From positions 74,828-138,827 of the forward strand of contig NZ_FRAC01000019.1 of assembly GCF_900142215.1 (NCBI RefSeq): DNA of 64,000 bases, written 5' to 3'. Source of the stretch: Anaerocolumna jejuensis DSM 15929 (lineage in GTDB: Bacteria; Bacillota; Clostridia; Lachnospirales; Lachnospiraceae). A program made the position numbers and the translations under genes. The notes under the pieces were generated by a model, which was not told the DNA's origin, did no database searches, and worked only from the letters and a program-made list of their open reading frames with translations. Within the stretch, counting starts at the first letter, position 1; the number at the start of each line of letters is the position of its first letter. Shown here piece after piece: positions 44,601-52,665 of this stretch.

Positions 44601-47157
44601 CCGTCATTTTTTCTCCGGTAACCGGTGTGCTGGTACTGCTTTCCACATTTGAAATTCCAAGCAGCTTTGTACTGCCAACCCAGACAGGTGCTGTTACGGC
44701 AATATCACCGTCCTTTTCTTTTACCCGGATATAATAGTAGCTGTAATCCGGCTTCAGTGCCGCGCTCAGCTCCTTGCTCTGTGCATTTACATCCCAGGAA
44801 TAAACAACACGTCCGCTATTGGCAATTACCTCTGCTTTTTGTATGGTATCATCCGGATCATTTAAAACTACTTTTAAATTAAGGCTTTCCGGCACTTCCT
44901 TTATGATAGTTCCCATTAATTCATCGTTTACAGTATAGGTAATCTCCAGGTTCTTATCTTCCGTTGCATAAACCTTATGATTCCTTAAGGCATCGTAAAT
45001 ACCCTGTTCCGTAAAGCTGTCGGTAATGATTACATCCCTGGCATCATTTGCATTTCCCCATTTGCCCTTATGGTTATCCTGATTATTTGTAGGGGCTACA
45101 TGCCAGCCTTTATCCAATGCCATGGTGTAATAATTATAGGACGGGAAATATCCGCCGCTGCCGACCGCACCTTCCCCGTTGCCGACTTCGACCAGCGTAA
45201 TCCGGGAATCAATTTCAGGATTCCAGTAAGCAAAATCACTGAAGGTACCAAAGGTCGTACCCGGGTGATTGAACTGGCTTACTGTATCAGCCCCTTCCGG
45301 CTGGCTTAATAAGGCATAGTATGCTTTCATTCCGGCATCATTGGTCTTGTTGTTTAAGGTTGTGTTATTACGGCTTACAATGCCTTCCGTATTCCAGGTA
45401 TTAATATGCCCCGGCCCGCCCGACCAGGTCATTTCAAAGCCGCCAAGAGCGATAACTCCCCTGTTTTCCGGAGAAGCATTAAAAGTAGCAATTTTGCTCT
45501 TGTATTCATCCCATAATTTTTGGCTTCCCGCTGTCATTAAATTTTTGTTATATAGAGATGCTTCCGGGTTAGCCTCTGTCTTTGTATCAAAATAGTTGGA
45601 ATGGTCCGTAAAGGCAGCAAAGTCCACATTATCACTCTTGCTGATTTTATTGATATAGCTAAGTGCGTCATCTAAGGACCCGGAACCATCGGAATAGGTC
45701 GTATGACTATGTAACTGTCCAAAGTACAGGCCGTATTTTGGTGTACCTACGGTAAAGGGCCACTCATAGGTTATGGACTTTCCATCTGCACGTGTAATCA
45801 CTACGGAAGCAGTGTAGCTTAAGTCAGCCAGATTCTCTGAAGGCGTATAGGAAAAGGTTCCGTTTGAATAGCTCATGGGAACAGCAGATAATTTAACGGT
45901 CCCGCCTGCCTTCAAAGTGAGCTTTGCAGTTGGAGCTGTTCCAAGGTTTACTGCAGTTATACTGATAAGGGGCCTCTTTTCATCCCCTGTCTTTCCATTG
46001 CGTTCAGGTGTGACTTTGGTAACCTGTGGTTCATCGACCACGGAAATTGTTTTCACCTCACTGGCTGCTTCATTACCTGCCTTGTCCTTTGCCGTTATAG
46101 AAACCGTAAAGGCAGAAACCTCCGAAGTGAAGGTACTTCCGGGAATTGTTGCTTCCCATATGGTATTGTCGGAAGCATTCCGGACCAAGGCTGTCTTCTT
46201 TTGCACTTTATTTACGGTATAGGTCAATTCCGCTTCAGACACTGCTACATTATCCGTAATCTTTACGGATATCCTGTAATCTTTTCCCAGTTCAGCATTC
46301 TCAAAATCAGGCATTGTTATCACAGGTGCCTTTGTGTCTTCTTCAGGCACATAGTTGAATTCAGCAATATCACTGTCTTCATAACCCGATGCTGTTGCCT
46401 GGGCATAAATTGTAGTATTCGTGTTAATTACGATAGGCTCCGTATAATTCACCCAAATGGCTGATGGTGAAACAGTCGTATAATGAATGCTTGAGCCCGG
46501 TGTTCCGCAGTAAAGTCCAATAGCACTGCCGGATACAACGGTACCGGATGCCGTACTTGCCTTTGGTGTTTCTGTTTTCGTGGACACCGGCGGTGCGGTG
46601 CTATCCAGCTTGTACAGGGTAAAGGCAGCCAAATAAGTTGTTGGATAACTGGCTACAGTAGTAGTTTTATATCCTCGAAACCTATTGTTTCCAGCAGTTG
46701 ACCCAGTTGTGGTCGTATTGCTTGCTAAAACCACCGTATCCGCTCCGGTTCCCTTAAAAGCAAAGGTCCCGTTAAATTCAAGTGCCCAGGCATAATCTCC
46801 CGAGGCTATACCATTCACATTGCCTCCTACCGGCTTAACCTTGTTCCCATTGGAATCTGTTAAAGTAACACTTGTGCTGGAAACAGTAATATCCCATACC
46901 AGGGATTTGTCCGGGTTAATTACCTTTTCATCCGCAGGGCTTACTGCAATAGCCCCAAGCCAGGCACCATCCAGTGCTCCCATGGCATAACCGCTATTTA
47001 CCATCATTACATACTTACCTGAAGTAAGTTCAGCTGCCGAATTGATTTTCACATAAGTATCGGCTGTATCCGCTGCATAACTGCTGACAGGATTCACAGA
47101 AAATACCATTATTAAACTTAGTATTACTGCCAGATATCGCTTTGCAATCCTTTTCAT
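41671..47157 (-). CDS. Giant secreted multidomain protein with CehA/McbA-type PHP metallohydrolase domain
   Basis: An 1828-aa secreted protein. Residues 1-28 form a signal peptide ending AYA/D-like; the ATG at 47157 has AAGGAGAG, whereas a longer frame to 47295 lacks support. Order: an N-terminal beta-domain, a chitobiase-like segment (TPGSSIHYTT, about 210-260), Ig-like modules, a PHP domain from about 475 with metal ligands in QLHSHTTYSDG, FTDHSN and PTNNQDNHKG, further beta-modules, an OB-like module near 1260-1400, a Pro-Thr-rich linker of TPTPKPV repeats near 1450-1490, and a C-terminal Big_2-like Ig domain. No LPXTG anchor is seen. The PHP domain suggests hydrolysis of a phosphoester; the substrate is unknown. 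Confidence 0.82.
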   Translation of the reverse strand: MKRIAKRYLAVILSLIMVFSVNPVSSYAADTADTYVKINSAAELTSGKYVMMVNSGYAMGALDGAWLGAIAVSPADEKVINPDKSLVWDITVSSTSVTLTDSNGNKVKPVGGNVNGIASGDYAWALEFNGTFAFKGTGADTVVLASNTTTTGSTAGNNRFRGYKTTTVASYPTTYLAAFTLYKLDSTAPPVSTKTETPKASTASGTVVSGSAIGLYCGTPGSSIHYTTVSPSAIWVNYTEPIVINTNTTIYAQATASGYEDSDIAEFNYVPEEDTKAPVITMPDFENAELGKDYRISVKITDNVAVSEAELTYTVNKVQKKTALVRNASDNTIWEATIPGSTFTSEVSAFTVSITAKDKAGNEAASEVKTISVVDEPQVTKVTPERNGKTGDEKRPLISITAVNLGTAPTAKLTLKAGGTVKLSAVPMSYSNGTFSYTPSENLADLSYTASVVITRADGKSITYEWPFTVGTPKYGLYFGQLHSHTTYSDGSGSLDDALSYINKISKSDNVDFAAFTDHSNYFDTKTEANPEASLYNKNLMTAGSQKLWDEYKSKIATFNASPENRGVIALGGFEMTWSGGPGHINTWNTEGIVSRNNTTLNNKTNDAGMKAYYALLSQPEGADTVSQFNHPGTTFGTFSDFAYWNPEIDSRITLVEVGNGEGAVGSGGYFPSYNYYTMALDKGWHVAPTNNQDNHKGKWGNANDARDVIITDSFTEQGIYDALRNHKVYATEDKNLEITYTVNDELMGTIIKEVPESLNLKVVLNDPDDTIQKAEVIANSGRVVYSWDVNAQSKELSAALKPDYSYYYIRVKEKDGDIAVTAPVWVGSTKLLGISNVESSTSTPVTGEKMTVKTTLFNSESTDAVIKSLTYKLDGTVIDQQTNAGTVAKGTNAAVNYDFTPEKAKVQTLTVEAVLTAGGLDYTFTKDISLDVRDANKLVYIGIDGSHYNEYVAGNYKDSMGNFSLLAAQSNVRCVILKTSEDLLAAAKNADGKYKMLILTAPSRRNGITLREPYANYTDGEIAAVKGFSEAGGSLVLCGWSDLYENYKAFPAEYHMAAQQNKLLKAVGASLRISDDGAYDDVLNAGGSEANKARLYLTTYNWDNPLTKGIVYDANHPNDNIYTQRFSQYGGATIYAVDKNGNPVSVLPAGVSPIVYGHRSTYSKDCDNDSLGGSTPKYEYAKDDSRLMVLASENVTHANGTQSMVIVDGAAFMSNFEIQATVSDTNAELNYSNYTILQNLIRYVNPTQINKIAEVQKEAEEGVKFTVEGVVTSNASGYDKATAFFDCIYLQDETAGINAFPVSGDFKVGQKVRVTGTTSSYQGERQLNVSSISLVDSNTQTVEPKVVTAQQVNDRTYLGSLVKLSGKIKKVELANGAVQTILVEDAAGGTARIFIDGYITTDREIRNLTAGNKITAVGLASYDNTFEGLAARIRIRDRGDIVCTPADSVITPAPLTPTPAPLTPTPAPVTPTPTPVTPTPKPVTPTPKPVTPTPKPVTPKPGKVTEIVPDKAVSKITGGKAEVKVKISEKTLKAAVKSGTGNLKITINKEILKDVLTDSRVKKGVVIEISIPEVKNAAVNAIVLNREALLSAKKSGQDLTVNIANANTRGYAVNIPASELKKITAASKELNLSVELTKDTKAAPKSAGVLSVGTEGTLPAGMVVTVPVKGTLSIPAGKKVYIYHRNTRTGALEEVANNPQTIAENGNLKLSALRGGNYVICTEKVKDAVKLVDRVTVSVKVNLTKGSKVNVKVSLPLELTKVSAFTKEEPLGQEEAKVSYTVSKKDIADVSGNGTVTAKKKGTVRITVSVILENGQKKSFSKNITVK
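42655..42805 (-). repeat. Pro-Thr linker repeats in the giant secreted gene
   Basis: A 21-bp unit encoding T-P-T-P-K-P-V and related T-P-T-P-A-P-L/V units repeats about six times. It forms an extended linker between the catalytic part and the C-terminal module and may vary in copy number. Confidence 0.75.
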
Positions 47158-47580
47158 AACGTTCTCTCCTTTTGATAATGTACGTGCCGCATTTTGCTGT
47201 TTCTCCACTAAACCTGTTCCATTATTCGTTCTTAAGCTTAATAAACAAAAAACCAACGTTTTCATACTAGCAAAAATTTCATATTCTATCATCACCCTCC
47301 GGTAAACATCTTGTAAATTCTATTCAAGTGACAAATATGAAAACATAGGCCTTCATTCGTACATTACTGTATAATGGATTTTGTAAAACATTAAGCCAGT
47401 CTTTCTTCTGTTTATTGGATTTGCTTTCCATGCTTTGATGTGGTATCCTCAGAATATCTTTTCTGCGTCCGTAATACTAAAAGTAGATTAGTAATGAATT
47501 ATATAGTTAAGTTCCAATATAAATCTTACATCTTTTTCCAATTATGAACAATGCTTTTTTACTTACAATAAAAAAGAAAA

Positions 47581-47605
47581 AGAGACAAGCAGCATGCTTA
47601 TCTCT
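47581..47605 (-). terminator. Terminator downstream of the SUKH-like gene
   Basis: An 11-bp stem with one G-U pair (AGAGATAAGCA against TGCTTGTCTCT on the minus strand) and a 3-base loop is followed by TTTTTCTTTTTT. The remaining 420 bp before the giant gene show no coding sequence and should hold its promoter. Confidence 0.78.
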
Positions 47606-47662
47606 CATTCTTTATAATATTATTATTTTCCATTAAGAATATCTCCTGTTAGGTTTAATCTG

Positions 47663-47872
47663 TCATAAACTACACCAAAACTCAAAGGTCGGATAATCGT
47701 CAATAACAAAAGCAACCCCCATTATTTCTTTTAAAAAATCCAAATAATCCTTCGGTAATTCAATACTAGAATAACTTTTTAATTTTTGAATATCTTCTTC
47801 TGTTGCCTTAGCATATCGTTCGCACTTATCATAAAAATTTAATCTGCTATTTAAATTTTGTAATATATTCAT
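47663..47872 (-). CDS. Truncated SMI1/KNR4 (SUKH)-like immunity protein
   Basis: A 69-aa protein with the SUKH N-terminal pattern: KATEEDIQKLKSYSSIELPKDYLDFLKEIMG, then FVIDDYPTFEFW. Full SUKH proteins have 120-150 residues, so the C-terminal half is missing. SUKH proteins neutralise contact-dependent and polymorphic toxins. The adjoining RHS remnant supports an immunity origin. It is probably a decayed gene or a small remnant still preceded by a good ribosome site (GGGGGAATAAA). Confidence 0.65.
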   Translation of the reverse strand: MNILQNLNSRLNFYDKCERYAKATEEDIQKLKSYSSIELPKDYLDFLKEIMGVAFVIDDYPTFEFWCSL

Positions 47873-48012
47873 TTTATTCCCCCTTTAACAATATCCTGAG
47901 CATATCTACTATCCGTTATCGACTCTGGTAATTAAAGTTGACTTGAAAATAGAAGAATGCATGATATCATATCCATAAAAATACTTGTGTCCATTTTATA
48001 CTGGCTTTCTTT

Positions 48013-48504
48013 TCAACAATATCTTGGGACACCTAAATGATTTAAAGTTGGCATTTCGTCTAATTTAGCTAAATAGCAGAATATTACCTGATTATCACCT
48101 ATTATGTTACTACTTGGTTTATTACCAATTAAAGTAATATGATAATATCCATTTTCTATCGCTATAAAATTTTCCGAGTTATTCTCCCACTCCATTAGAG
48201 AATATAAATCGTCAATACATATTCTTCCATCCCTTACTTCAATTCCAAGACGTAATGTAAATTCAGATGATGAAATATCTTGATTACTTGGATAGCCCTT
48301 TCTGAATTTCATAATATAAGTACCTGGTGAACTCGTGCAAAAGCCTACAATGCTGCCTTCTCTGATATGTTTTGCAACATCATCTGGTTTCCAATAGTTA
48401 TCTGTCAAATAATCTTCTCCCAGTTTAATATTCTCTGTTGCGAAATCGGAAAACATGATTATACCTAAACCTTCAATATCCAAATTTATATCTTTCTCTG
48501 TCAT
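48013..48504 (-). CDS. Uncharacterised 163-aa protein, possible immunity protein
   Basis: I do not recognise this family. It is soluble and acidic, with alternating beta-like segments (GLGIIMFSDFATENIKLGEDYL, DDVAKHIREGSIVGFCTSSPGTYIMKF, NGYYHITLIGNKPS). There is no signal peptide or membrane segment. AAAAAGGAG lies upstream of the start, overlapping the stop of a broken small gene. Small acidic proteins of this kind next to SUKH genes and RHS remnants are often immunity proteins; this is inference from location only. Confidence 0.5.
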   Translation of the reverse strand: MTEKDINLDIEGLGIIMFSDFATENIKLGEDYLTDNYWKPDDVAKHIREGSIVGFCTSSPGTYIMKFRKGYPSNQDISSSEFTLRLGIEVRDGRICIDDLYSLMEWENNSENFIAIENGYYHITLIGNKPSSNIIGDNQVIFCYLAKLDEMPTLNHLGVPRYC

Positions 48505-48506
48505 AT

Positions 48507-48635
48507 TTAGCTCCTTTTTAAACCCTGAAAATTAAAGTTTGTTGTTGAGTCCAGTAATTCAGCTGCCTCTGTATACTCTCTGTCTACTATCCTATAAAAT
48601 AATTCATCTCTGCCTTAAATATCTAATTTCTGCAT
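48507..48635 (-). pseudogene. Short gene with an in-frame stop
   Basis: An ATG at 48635 has AGGAG at a normal distance, but codon 7 is TAA. The frame stays open afterwards for 35 codons (starting GRDELFYRIVDREYTEAAEL, ending at 48507). The residues look like an ankyrin-type start, which is tentative. Its stop is 2 bp from the ATG at 48504, so it once preceded that gene in an operon. It is a decayed small gene of the toxin-immunity patch. Confidence 0.5.
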
Positions 48636-48689
48636 ATCTTCACTCCTATTATTTACCTTTATTCATATTAATGTCTATGTTCCTTTGGT

Positions 48690-48990
48690 CCTACTGGTAA
48701 GATTTTTTCAGATTTCCATACTTTCGTAAAGCCCGGTTTCCAGCTGTATCATAAGAAAAAGCTTCCTCAATTAATTCCATTAGGATACATAACTCCACTA
48801 ATTCGCTGTAAGAAATCATAGCTATAAGTGGCAGCTTGTCCTTCTGTATATTGTCCATCTGTTTATTCTATTCTACCATAATTCTCCACCTTATGTATAT
48901 CTCCAAGTGTTATCTCTTTTAGTGTATTCAGTTGCTCCACTGTCCCCCGCCGGCTAAAAACAGTGGAATACAACTCAATACAATTAGTTT
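48690..48990 (-). pseudogene. RHS/YD-repeat protein fragment
   Basis: Two overlapping minus-strand frames encode RHS-like pieces: TYSYDFLQRISGVMYPNG (frame interrupted by stops before and after) and, in another frame, AFSYDTAGNRALRKYG. These match the Y-D-x-x-G-R and Y-D-x-x-G-N-R pattern of RHS/WapA repeats. At least one frameshift and several stops break it. The upstream open piece (ELYSTVFSRRGTVEQLNTLK) may be part of the same gene. It is a remnant of a large polymorphic toxin. Confidence 0.65.
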
Positions 48991-49062
48991 TCATCGTACT
49001 ATGGAAATGCTTTATTACCTCTTATTTCAATAATAATTCCGAAGCTTTAATTAAGTCTATTT

Positions 49063-49983
49063 CTAAACATTAGCATATAGATTTTTACTAAAATAACGGT
49101 CTCCCCTGTCCGGGAATAAGGTTACTATCCTTCCCTCTCCAATATTATTAGCTAATCTCACTGCACCGGCAAGTGCTGCACCCGAGGAGGTCCCAACAAA
49201 CATTCCTTCCTTTCTGGCAAGCAAACGCGCTCCTTCATATGCTTCCCTATCGGAAATTTTTATTACCTCATCAACCAAATTCATATCCATAGTAGCCGCT
49301 GTAAAATCATTTCCAATTCCTTCAATGTCGTAATCCGCATGTTCACCGCCGCCTATTGTAGAGCCAATTGGATCTGCCAGGATTCCCTTTATCTTTGGAT
49401 TCTTTTCTTTCAGGTATTTTACGACTCCTGAATACGTACCGCCGCTGCCGGCCCCTCCGATAAAGTAGTCTAAATGTCCTTCCAGATCATCGTAGATTTC
49501 TTTTCCTGTGGTTTCGTAATGCGCCAAAGGATTTGATGGATTCTGAAATTGTTTTAGTGAAATGGCATTGGGAATTTCTTTACACAGTTCTATTGCTTTT
49601 TCTTCTGCACCCCGCATTCCTTTTTCTTTTGGTGTATTAATAATTGTTGCTCCAAGTGCCTTTAATAAGGCTTGCTTTTCCTGTGAGAATTTGGTCGGTA
49701 CTACAAAAATAATTTCATACCCCTTGTTTAATGCGGCCATGGCAATGCCTAAACCCGTATTTCCTGCCGTAGCTTCTACAATTGTTCCCCCGGGCACAAG
49801 GATTCCTTTTCGTTCCGCATCCTGCAGCATATAAATTCCTGTCCTATCCTTAACACTTCCGGATGGATTCCAATATTCTAATTTTGCAAAAAGCTGTACT
49901 TTTTCCGGTATATCTACATGGTTTAATTTTACAAGTGGCGTATTACCTATTAACTGCTGAATATTTTCATAATACATTTCCAT
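49063..49983 (-). CDS. mccA: O-acetylserine-dependent cystathionine beta-synthase / cysteine synthase
   Basis: A 306-aa pyridoxal-phosphate enzyme. The Lys that binds the cofactor is in GSVKDRTG (about residue 44), the phosphate loop is GGAGSGGTYSG, and the substrate motif reads EATAGNTG, as in MccA, where classical CysK has EPTSGNTG. MccA joins homocysteine to O-acetylserine to make cystathionine. It follows mccB by 9 bp in one operon with a methyltransferase, the reverse-transsulfuration arrangement. CysK activity cannot be excluded. Confidence 0.87.
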   Translation of the reverse strand: MEMYYENIQQLIGNTPLVKLNHVDIPEKVQLFAKLEYWNPSGSVKDRTGIYMLQDAERKGILVPGGTIVEATAGNTGLGIAMAALNKGYEIIFVVPTKFSQEKQALLKALGATIINTPKEKGMRGAEEKAIELCKEIPNAISLKQFQNPSNPLAHYETTGKEIYDDLEGHLDYFIGGAGSGGTYSGVVKYLKEKNPKIKGILADPIGSTIGGGEHADYDIEGIGNDFTAATMDMNLVDEVIKISDREAYEGARLLARKEGMFVGTSSGAALAGAVRLANNIGEGRIVTLFPDRGDRYFSKNLYANV

Positions 49984-49992
49984 TCACCCGCC

Positions 49993-51165
49993 TTATAGAT
50001 CAATTCCTTTATTAGCTGCCTGGTTTAATGCATACTCTAAATCCTCCTGGATTTCCTTCACATCTTCAATTCCGACTGAAAGCCGGATAAGCCCCTCTGT
50101 AATACCTACCTTTTTTCTTATTTCCTCCGGAATTGACGCATGGGTCATGCTTGACGGATGGCAAACTAACGATTCCACTCCGCCTAAGCTCTCTGCCAAC
50201 GCAATAAGTTGAAGTCCATCGTAGAATTTTCTAATGTCCAATCCCTTCTTTAACTCAAAGGAAATCATAGCCCCCGGTCCCTTGGCCTGCTGCTTTTGAA
50301 CGGCATATCCGGGGTCAGACTCCAGCCCTGGAAAATAAATATGGCTAATGCTTTTGTGCCCTTTAAGCCACTTTGCAATTGTTATTGCGTTTTCTTGATG
50401 GCGCTCCATTCTCACCCCTAAGGTTTTTATTCCACGAATCAGTAAAAAAGAATCAAAGGGCTGAAGAATTCCACCGGTAGCATTTTGAATAAAATACAAG
50501 CTTTTAGCCAGTTCCTGATCCTTTACAACTACCAGGCCTGCGACTAAATCACTGTGGCCGCCTAAGTACTTTGTTGCACTATGAACCACAATATCAGCTC
50601 CTAAGGTCAAAGGCTTCTGTAAATATGGCGTCATAAAAGTATTATCTACAATTAACAATTTTCCGTGCTTGTGTGCTATGGCAGCAACTGCCTGAATATC
50701 TGTTACTGTCATTAATGGATTTGCCGGACTTTCAATAAAAACAGCCTTTACCTCATCGTCTATTGCTTCCTCTAATACCTCAAGATTCGTTGTATTTACT
50801 ATCTCATAGGCTACTCCAAAGGAGCGGAAGATTTTATCCAATACCCGAAAGGTTCCCCCATATACATTTTCCGAAATGAGAATCTTATCTCCTGTTTTGA
50901 ATAGATGCAGCACTGCTGTTGTAGCTGCCATGCCGGATGCAAATGCCAATCCATGCTCTCCTTCTTCCAGCTCTGCAATTAATGCTTCCAATGCCTCTCT
51001 TGTCGGATTACCTGTTCTGGAATATTCATAGCCTTTATTTTCTCCCAGATGGTCCTGCTTATAGGTAGAGGTTTGGTAAATGGGAACATTGACCGCTCCT
51101 GTCCTCTCATCTCCCTCAATTCCGCCATGTATTAATTTCGTTAAAATGCTGTTAAAATGACTCAT
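49993..51165 (-). CDS. mccB: Cystathionine gamma-lyase (PLP-dependent, Cys/Met family)
   Basis: A 390-aa enzyme of the Cys/Met metabolism family. The cofactor Lys is in HSATKYLGGHSD (about residue 200), and SGMAATTAVL and the C-terminal SLGGVESLVCHPSSMTHASIP segments are typical. It splits cystathionine to cysteine, or acts as the synthase in the other direction. Linkage to mccA favours the lyase role. It starts 26 bp after the methyltransferase stop. Confidence 0.9.
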   Translation of the reverse strand: MSHFNSILTKLIHGGIEGDERTGAVNVPIYQTSTYKQDHLGENKGYEYSRTGNPTREALEALIAELEEGEHGLAFASGMAATTAVLHLFKTGDKILISENVYGGTFRVLDKIFRSFGVAYEIVNTTNLEVLEEAIDDEVKAVFIESPANPLMTVTDIQAVAAIAHKHGKLLIVDNTFMTPYLQKPLTLGADIVVHSATKYLGGHSDLVAGLVVVKDQELAKSLYFIQNATGGILQPFDSFLLIRGIKTLGVRMERHQENAITIAKWLKGHKSISHIYFPGLESDPGYAVQKQQAKGPGAMISFELKKGLDIRKFYDGLQLIALAESLGGVESLVCHPSSMTHASIPEEIRKKVGITEGLIRLSVGIEDVKEIQEDLEYALNQAANKGIDL

Positions 51166-51191
51166 ATCCTTGCTCCTTTTCTTTCTTCATT

Positions 51192-52079
51192 TCAGGTTCC
51201 GGTTCTTTTTACCGTTACAAAATTTATGTTTTTATAAGCATTTAACTTTCTCTTTCCTATCAATCCTTCTTGAATATCCCTGGCTTCAAACACTTCTTCT
51301 GCCATATAACCACATTTAGCAAGTTCTTGTAAAAGGTCTTCCTGAAACATTTCGCCTTTCATTTGCTCCCCAACCGTACCTGTGATTTCTTTTAATATTT
51401 GCATTCTCACAGGTTCTTCTTTTATTAAGGCTTTATCCATATAATCAAAAACAAGGAAACTGCCTTTTGCTGCTTTTGACACATCTTCGAACATCTTTAC
51501 TATGGCTGCTCTTTCTAAGTAATAGGTCACTCCCAGAATAGTAATAAAAGTGGGAGTCTCTTCCCGGAAGCCTTCCTTTAGTAAGGTATCCCTTACGTTC
51601 TCCTTTTCAAAATCAATGGGTATATAATGGGTATTTCCGGGAATATTCCATTCCAGCTGCTTCATTCTTTCAAGCTTATAGGCATGGGTATTGGGGTGGT
51701 CTAATTCATAAATTTCAATGTTCTCCTTTTCATTACGAAAAGCAAAGGTATCTAAACCGGCACCGCAAATTACATATTGTATTTTAGGCTTTGTACTTGC
51801 ATATTGAAGCAGCTTCTCTTCTGCATATTTAATTCGGGTAAGTATAATTGGAGAAATTAATTCATCCAGAAATTCATCCCATGTTTCAATTTCTGGTATT
51901 TGCCAGCTTTGGTCATTTAGTATTTTAATAATCGAATCCCGAATAGTCTCATACTCTTCCTTTCCTAAAAAATCAAAGGCCAGGTAATCGTCATATATTT
52001 TTTCTTTGGCACAGTTGGAATGATGGGCTCTTGCAAAGGTACAAAATTTTGCAGTAATGCTGGGCTGTTTTTTTAGCAT
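51192..52079 (-). CDS. SAM-dependent methyltransferase, leucine-carboxyl-methyltransferase family
   Basis: A 295-aa class I methyltransferase. The SAM motif I reads QYVICGAGLDTFAFR (about residues 100-114), followed by the acidic IYELDHP (motif II) and PTFITILGVTYYL (motif IV). It belongs to the LCM/PPM1-like group. It opens the mccB-mccA operon where Bacillus has the unrelated methyltransferase YrrT, and no mtnN is present. It may feed S-adenosylhomocysteine into the pathway, but its acceptor is unknown. Confidence 0.82.
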   Translation of the reverse strand: MLKKQPSITAKFCTFARAHHSNCAKEKIYDDYLAFDFLGKEEYETIRDSIIKILNDQSWQIPEIETWDEFLDELISPIILTRIKYAEEKLLQYASTKPKIQYVICGAGLDTFAFRNEKENIEIYELDHPNTHAYKLERMKQLEWNIPGNTHYIPIDFEKENVRDTLLKEGFREETPTFITILGVTYYLERAAIVKMFEDVSKAAKGSFLVFDYMDKALIKEEPVRMQILKEITGTVGEQMKGEMFQEDLLQELAKCGYMAEEVFEARDIQEGLIGKRKLNAYKNINFVTVKRTGT

Positions 52080-52330
52080 AATCTATCTCCTTACAATTTT
52101 AACGGCTTAACGGAAGAATAAAGTATCTGCATAAATTTTTATAGAAAAAACAGGTACATCTGCATATACCTGTTTCTTGGTATGGCTTCTATAGTAAAAA
52201 GCATTATACTCATAGAATGCGTTTGATATATTTTTACAAACAGCATAAATAACAGGCCAGAAATATATGAAATTTATCTTGCCCTGCAACAACACACTAA
52301 TTCAATTGGATTACTGTTTTTTGTATACTC
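52080..52330 (-). promoter_or_regulatory. Leader of the cysteine operon with possible attenuator
   Basis: On the minus strand, before the methyltransferase ATG, AAACAGGTA and TACCTGTTT (52175-52167 and 52156-52148) form a stem ending in TTTTTT (52150-52145), an intrinsic terminator about 66 bp before the start. An upstream CCTGTT (52256-52251) can pair with AACAGG of its 5' arm and would disrupt it. I could not match the leader to S-box or T-box consensus. A 62-codon frame in this region is probably not a gene. Confidence 0.5.
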
Positions 52331-52601
52331 CATCATTTACCTACCATTCATATTTAATTACTATGTATTGATAATATATTCATTTGAATAGAAATTGTTA
52401 ATACTCGTTAGTACTCTTTTCTTAGACATTTCCTTTTATTACTATGACATACGTTTTTTTAAACTTGTATTTTAAATATTTCAAGGCACTTTCTATTAAA
52501 AGGACAAAAGACCTTAAAAGAACTAAGAGCCTGTACTCCCTACCATTTCACAGGTCATTTTCTTTGGTAATCTATCAACCTTCACTCTTCACAATAACCA
52601 T

Positions 52602-52663
52602 AAAAACACCACCTTTCAGTAAGAATCATTCTTAAATAATTCTTACTGAAAGGTGGTGTTTTT
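52602..52663. terminator. 25-bp perfect stem terminator
   Basis: AAAAACACCACCTTTCAGT plus AAGAAT is repeated exactly as its inverse around a 12-base loop. Both ends carry A/T runs, so it works in both directions. It starts 3 bp from the stop of the diguanylate cyclase. Confidence 0.85.
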
Positions 52664-52665
52664 TA

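Noticed and set aside
52107..52295. 62-codon gene before the methyltransferase
   Set aside because: It covers the terminator hairpin and lacks protein-family character; leader RNA is the better explanation.
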